Positions 5,706 through 7,121 of a stretch of DNA of 7,121 bases are shown here, one piece after another. The DNA is from Thermoplasmata archaeon (lineage in GTDB: Archaea > Thermoplasmatota > SW-10-69-26), in contig PWVY01000321.1 in NCBI GenBank assembly GCA_003561665.1, positions 1 to 7,121 on the forward strand, written 5' to 3'. The translations under genes were made by a program, and so were the position numbers. Positions within the stretch are counted from its first letter, which is position 1, and each line of letters starts with the position of its first letter. The notes beneath the pieces are model-generated. The model made no database searches. It saw nothing but the letters and a program-made list of their open reading frames with translations, and had not been told where the DNA came from.

Positions 5706-6590
5706 ATGAAACTAGTGAAAACACTCGCTGTAGTAGCTCTGCTGTTGGGACCGACCGGCGCCGTGATGGGCGCCCACATGACCGAGACGACACGAAGCGT
5801 CGAAAGCCACACCACCTTCGTCGAGATCCTCATCGGGCAAGACAAAGACGAAGACCGCACGCTTGGCTACGGCGCCGTTGCAGGGATCGTGCACTGCCCA
5901 CCCAGCAACCAATTTGCCAACGCCGTGCTCTGGTTCAACGACCAGATCCTCTTCCGCCACGGCAAAAGCGGACCCAGCGCCAACAACTGCGAACCCATGA
6001 ACAACATCACGCACGTATGGCTCACCGAAGACGACGCGCCCGACCCGCGCGAGAACCCCAGCCTGCAACACACCAACATCACGTACGAGTTCACCGACCC
6101 TAACGGGATGACGTGGACCGTGAACGAGTACAAGTACCACGTCTTCTACGTCGAACGCGAAGAAAGCACCCTCGCCAGCGTCGGCGATGTCAGCCTCGAA
6201 GCCCACGCCGACGCGGACATCCGCAAAGTCCCCTTCTACACCTGGGTCGTCGAGATCCAACCCGAAACCTTCGACCCCACCATCCAAGAACGCTACAACT
6301 TCGTCAACATCGTCGACTTCGACAAACTCACCTTCGGCCCCGACGGGGAAGAAGAACACGACGGAGAACCCGGCGACCCCAAAACAGGGAACTCCCACAA
6401 CAAGCACGACCCTGACGAAGACCACCACTTCCCCCACACGCACCACACCGTGGACGTGCGCCTGTGGCCCGGGGAAGAACCTCAACCCGGTAACCAAGGC
6501 GACGATGGCGCGCAAGCCAACATCGTCGTCGTCACCCCCGGTCAACTCGACGCGCCCACCTTCGGTCTTGGGCCCGTCAACGCAGAATAA
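5706..6590 (+). CDS. Secreted protein with His/Asp-rich segment, function unknown (294 aa)
   Basis: No family recognised. A Sec-type signal peptide starts MKLVKTLAVVALLLG, with likely cleavage near VMGA-H (after about residue 23). There is no lipobox, no C-terminal hydrophobic helix and no sorting motif, so the mature protein is probably released or held by partners. Mature features are two Cys (64 and 95, a likely disulfide), aromatic beta-like segments (for example NEYKYHVFYVE, 140-150, and PFYTWVVEI, 176-184), two Asn-x-Thr sequons (100 and 124), and a low-complexity segment at about 214-247 with eight His among many Asp/Glu. That segment could bind divalent metal; this is inference. The ATG is preceded only by a G-run, so the start rests mainly on the signal peptide. 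Codons are strongly C-ending (gtc, gac, aac, ctc), unlike the TTG/GTG-rich genes on the left. It has its own putative promoter and a structured leader, and ends before a terminator-like region. Confidence 0.85.
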   Translation: MKLVKTLAVVALLLGPTGAVMGAHMTETTRSVESHTTFVEILIGQDKDEDRTLGYGAVAGIVHCPPSNQFANAVLWFNDQILFRHGKSGPSANNCEPMNNITHVWLTEDDAPDPRENPSLQHTNITYEFTDPNGMTWTVNEYKYHVFYVEREESTLASVGDVSLEAHADADIRKVPFYTWVVEIQPETFDPTIQERYNFVNIVDFDKLTFGPDGEEEHDGEPGDPKTGNSHNKHDPDEDHHFPHTHHTVDVRLWPGEEPQPGNQGDDGAQANIVVVTPGQLDAPTFGLGPVNAE

Positions 6591-6598
6591 ACCCCCCG

Positions 6599-6639
6599 AA
6601 AAAGGTGTAACACCCGCGCCCCGCCCACGCGGGCGGGGC
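6599..6639 (-). terminator. Terminator-like region between convergent genes
   Basis: GCCCCGCCC (6618-6626) and GGGCGGGGC (6631-6639) form a perfect 9-bp stem with an ACGC loop on the + strand. Read on the minus strand, this stem is followed by GGTGTTACACC (6614 to 6604), able to form a 4-bp stem with a TTA loop, and then immediately by five T (6603 to 6599). This looks like an intrinsic-style terminator for the minus-strand gene. The GC stem may also mark the 3' end of the + strand gene, though no T-run follows it in that direction. Confidence 0.45.
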
Positions 6640-6659
6640 CGGGCCCCCCTCACATGCAC

Positions 6660-6935
6660 CTACCGAGGTACACCCAAGCGCACACGCTCACGCATGCGCA
6701 TCGCCAACTCATGGTACTCCGTGAGCGCCTCACGCATCACCTCTTGCCCCTCCTCATCCAACTTCTCAACCCGCCCATCCAACGCTAACAGGATGAACTG
6801 CATCCCGTTCAGATAGGCGTTCATGTACTCAGGGCTCCCAAATTCCTGTCCGCTCAAACTTACCATCCCCGCGGCAAACCCCCAAAAGTCCACTGGAAGA
6901 AATACCCGTTGTTGTCGACCTCCGAACAACAACAT
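6660..6935 (-). CDS. Small hypothetical protein with charged C-terminal helix (91 aa or 68 aa)
   Basis: Not recognised. The C-terminal half (about 41-88) reads as alpha-helical with heptad-like spacing: a hydrophobic stretch MQFILLALDGRVEKL followed by a Glu/Arg-rich helix ending MRMRERVRLGVPR. It has no signal peptide and is probably cytoplasmic. Codon choice downstream of the second in-frame ATG (6866) is G-ending and TTG-rich on its own strand, as expected for a real gene here. The first 23 codons use more A/T-ending codons and overlap an 8-bp inverted repeat, so the true start may be ATG 6866 (68 aa). For the 6935 start, a stop lies immediately upstream and there is no Shine-Dalgarno; a TATA-like TTATG about 28 nt upstream would allow leaderless expression. 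It converges on the secreted protein gene and diverges from the lipoprotein gene to its right. Confidence 0.6.
   Translation of the reverse strand: MLLFGGRQQRVFLPVDFWGFAAGMVSLSGQEFGSPEYMNAYLNGMQFILLALDGRVEKLDEEGQEVMREALTEYHELAMRMRERVRLGVPR
6908..6933. repeat. Inverted repeat with 10-nt loop containing GGAGGT on the minus strand
   Basis: GTTGTTGT (6908-6915) is the exact reverse complement of ACAACAAC (6926-6933). On the minus strand the loop reads TCGGAGGTCG and displays a Shine-Dalgarno-like GGAGGT. It lies at the 5' end of the small minus-strand reading frame and in the region between divergent genes, so it could be a DNA operator or an RNA hairpin. No start codon follows GGAGGT at normal spacing. 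Confidence 0.45.
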
Positions 6936-6959
6936 CTACACGGAACACAAACGACACAC

Positions 6960-6967
6960 CCATAACC
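6960..6967. promoter_or_regulatory. TATA-like element between divergent genes
   Basis: CCATAACC is centred about 29 nt before ATG 6992 on the + strand and about 28 nt before ATG 6935 on the minus strand. Both distances fit archaeal leaderless promoters, and neither gene has a convincing Shine-Dalgarno. The element is a weak match to a TATA box, so this is tentative. Confidence 0.25.
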
Positions 6968-6991
6968 CACGCCGCACCATCCCCCCGCACG

Positions 6992-7121
6992 ATGCACAAC
7001 GATTCCACCCGGCTCATCCTCCTCCTGGCCGTCTGCCTCATCACCGTACCCCTCGCCGGGTGCGCAACACCCGAGGACGCCGAAGACCCCGACCCCACAA
7101 CCTGGACCGAGCACGTCCACG
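6992..7121 (+). CDS. Lipoprotein, 3'-truncated by the window end
   Basis: ATG 6992 opens a frame that runs off the right edge; 43 residues plus one base are visible. The N-terminus is a clear lipoprotein signal: MHNDSTR, a hydrophobic core (LILLLAVCLITVP), and lipobox LAGC with Cys24 as the predicted lipidation site. A short Asp/Glu/Pro-rich linker follows (ATPEDAEDPDPTTW), as in the acidic linker of the lipoprotein at 4253-5386, although no sequence homology is evident. The start is chosen because it gives a complete signal peptide; no Shine-Dalgarno is seen, so a leaderless transcript is likely. Codons are strongly C-ending, like the secreted gene to the left. The function cannot be judged from the fragment. 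Confidence 0.75.
   Translation, partial: MHNDSTRLILLLAVCLITVPLAGCATPEDAEDPDPTTWTEHVH

Noticed and set aside
5712..6659. Minus-strand frame of 315 codons opposite the secreted protein gene
   Set aside because: Val/Gly/Asp/Phe-rich mirror of a C-ending + strand gene; the + frame has a proper signal peptide and sensible composition.
6187..6816. + strand frame rich in Thr/Ser/Pro
   Set aside because: It overlaps the secreted protein gene in another frame and runs through the GC terminator stem and the minus-strand gene; low complexity caused by C-rich DNA.
1..7121. Insertion sequence, CRISPR array, integrase or defence genes
   Set aside because: No transposase, recombinase, nuclease or repeat-spacer pattern is visible on either strand.

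Overview
The window is GC-rich DNA (no computed figure; strongly G/C-biased by eye) that I read as archaeal and euryarchaeal-like. The reasons are three consecutive proton-channel subunits of the MrpD/MnhD/NuoLMN superfamily in an arrangement known from haloarchaea and related lineages, a third subunit that has Asn where most relatives have the channel Lys (a variant I associate with archaeal D-type subunits), TATA-like elements at archaeal spacing, and acidic exported proteins. The exported proteins carry Sec-type rather than twin-Arg leaders, so a typical Tat-dependent haloarchaeon is not obvious. I cannot fix the taxon, and a bacterium is not excluded.

Left half (1-4190): a tightly coupled operon fragment on the + strand. 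A 5'-truncated antiporter-like subunit (2-910) overlaps by 4 bp (GTGA) a complete subunit of 528 aa (907-2493). That one overlaps by 4 bp (ATGA) a third of 566 aa (2490-4190). All three keep family hallmarks (TM5 Glu where visible, the H-W-x-P-D motif, TM10 His/Lys, TM12 Lys) but differ at individual channel residues. They are expected to be membrane modules of an Mrp-type cation/proton antiporter or a related energy-converting complex whose other genes lie upstream. The operon ends in nested inverted repeats around the last stop codon.

Right half (4191-7121): cell-envelope genes. A 377-aa lipoprotein with an acidic linker (4253-5386) is followed by a 319-bp gap holding a T-rich stretch, a TATA-like element and a leader with several predicted RNA hairpins. 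Next comes a 294-aa secreted protein with a His/Asp-rich segment (5706-6590). A terminator-like element separates it from a convergent small minus-strand gene (6660-6935). A second lipoprotein, cut by the window end (6992-7121), is transcribed divergently from that small gene.

The most striking large-scale signal is compositional. The + strand is strongly G-rich on the left and strongly C-rich on the right. Third-position usage follows the DNA strand rather than gene direction: + genes on the left and the minus gene on the right both use TTG/GTG-type codons. This looks like a replication-related strand-bias switch inside the window. No mobile element, CRISPR array, tRNA or rRNA was seen.
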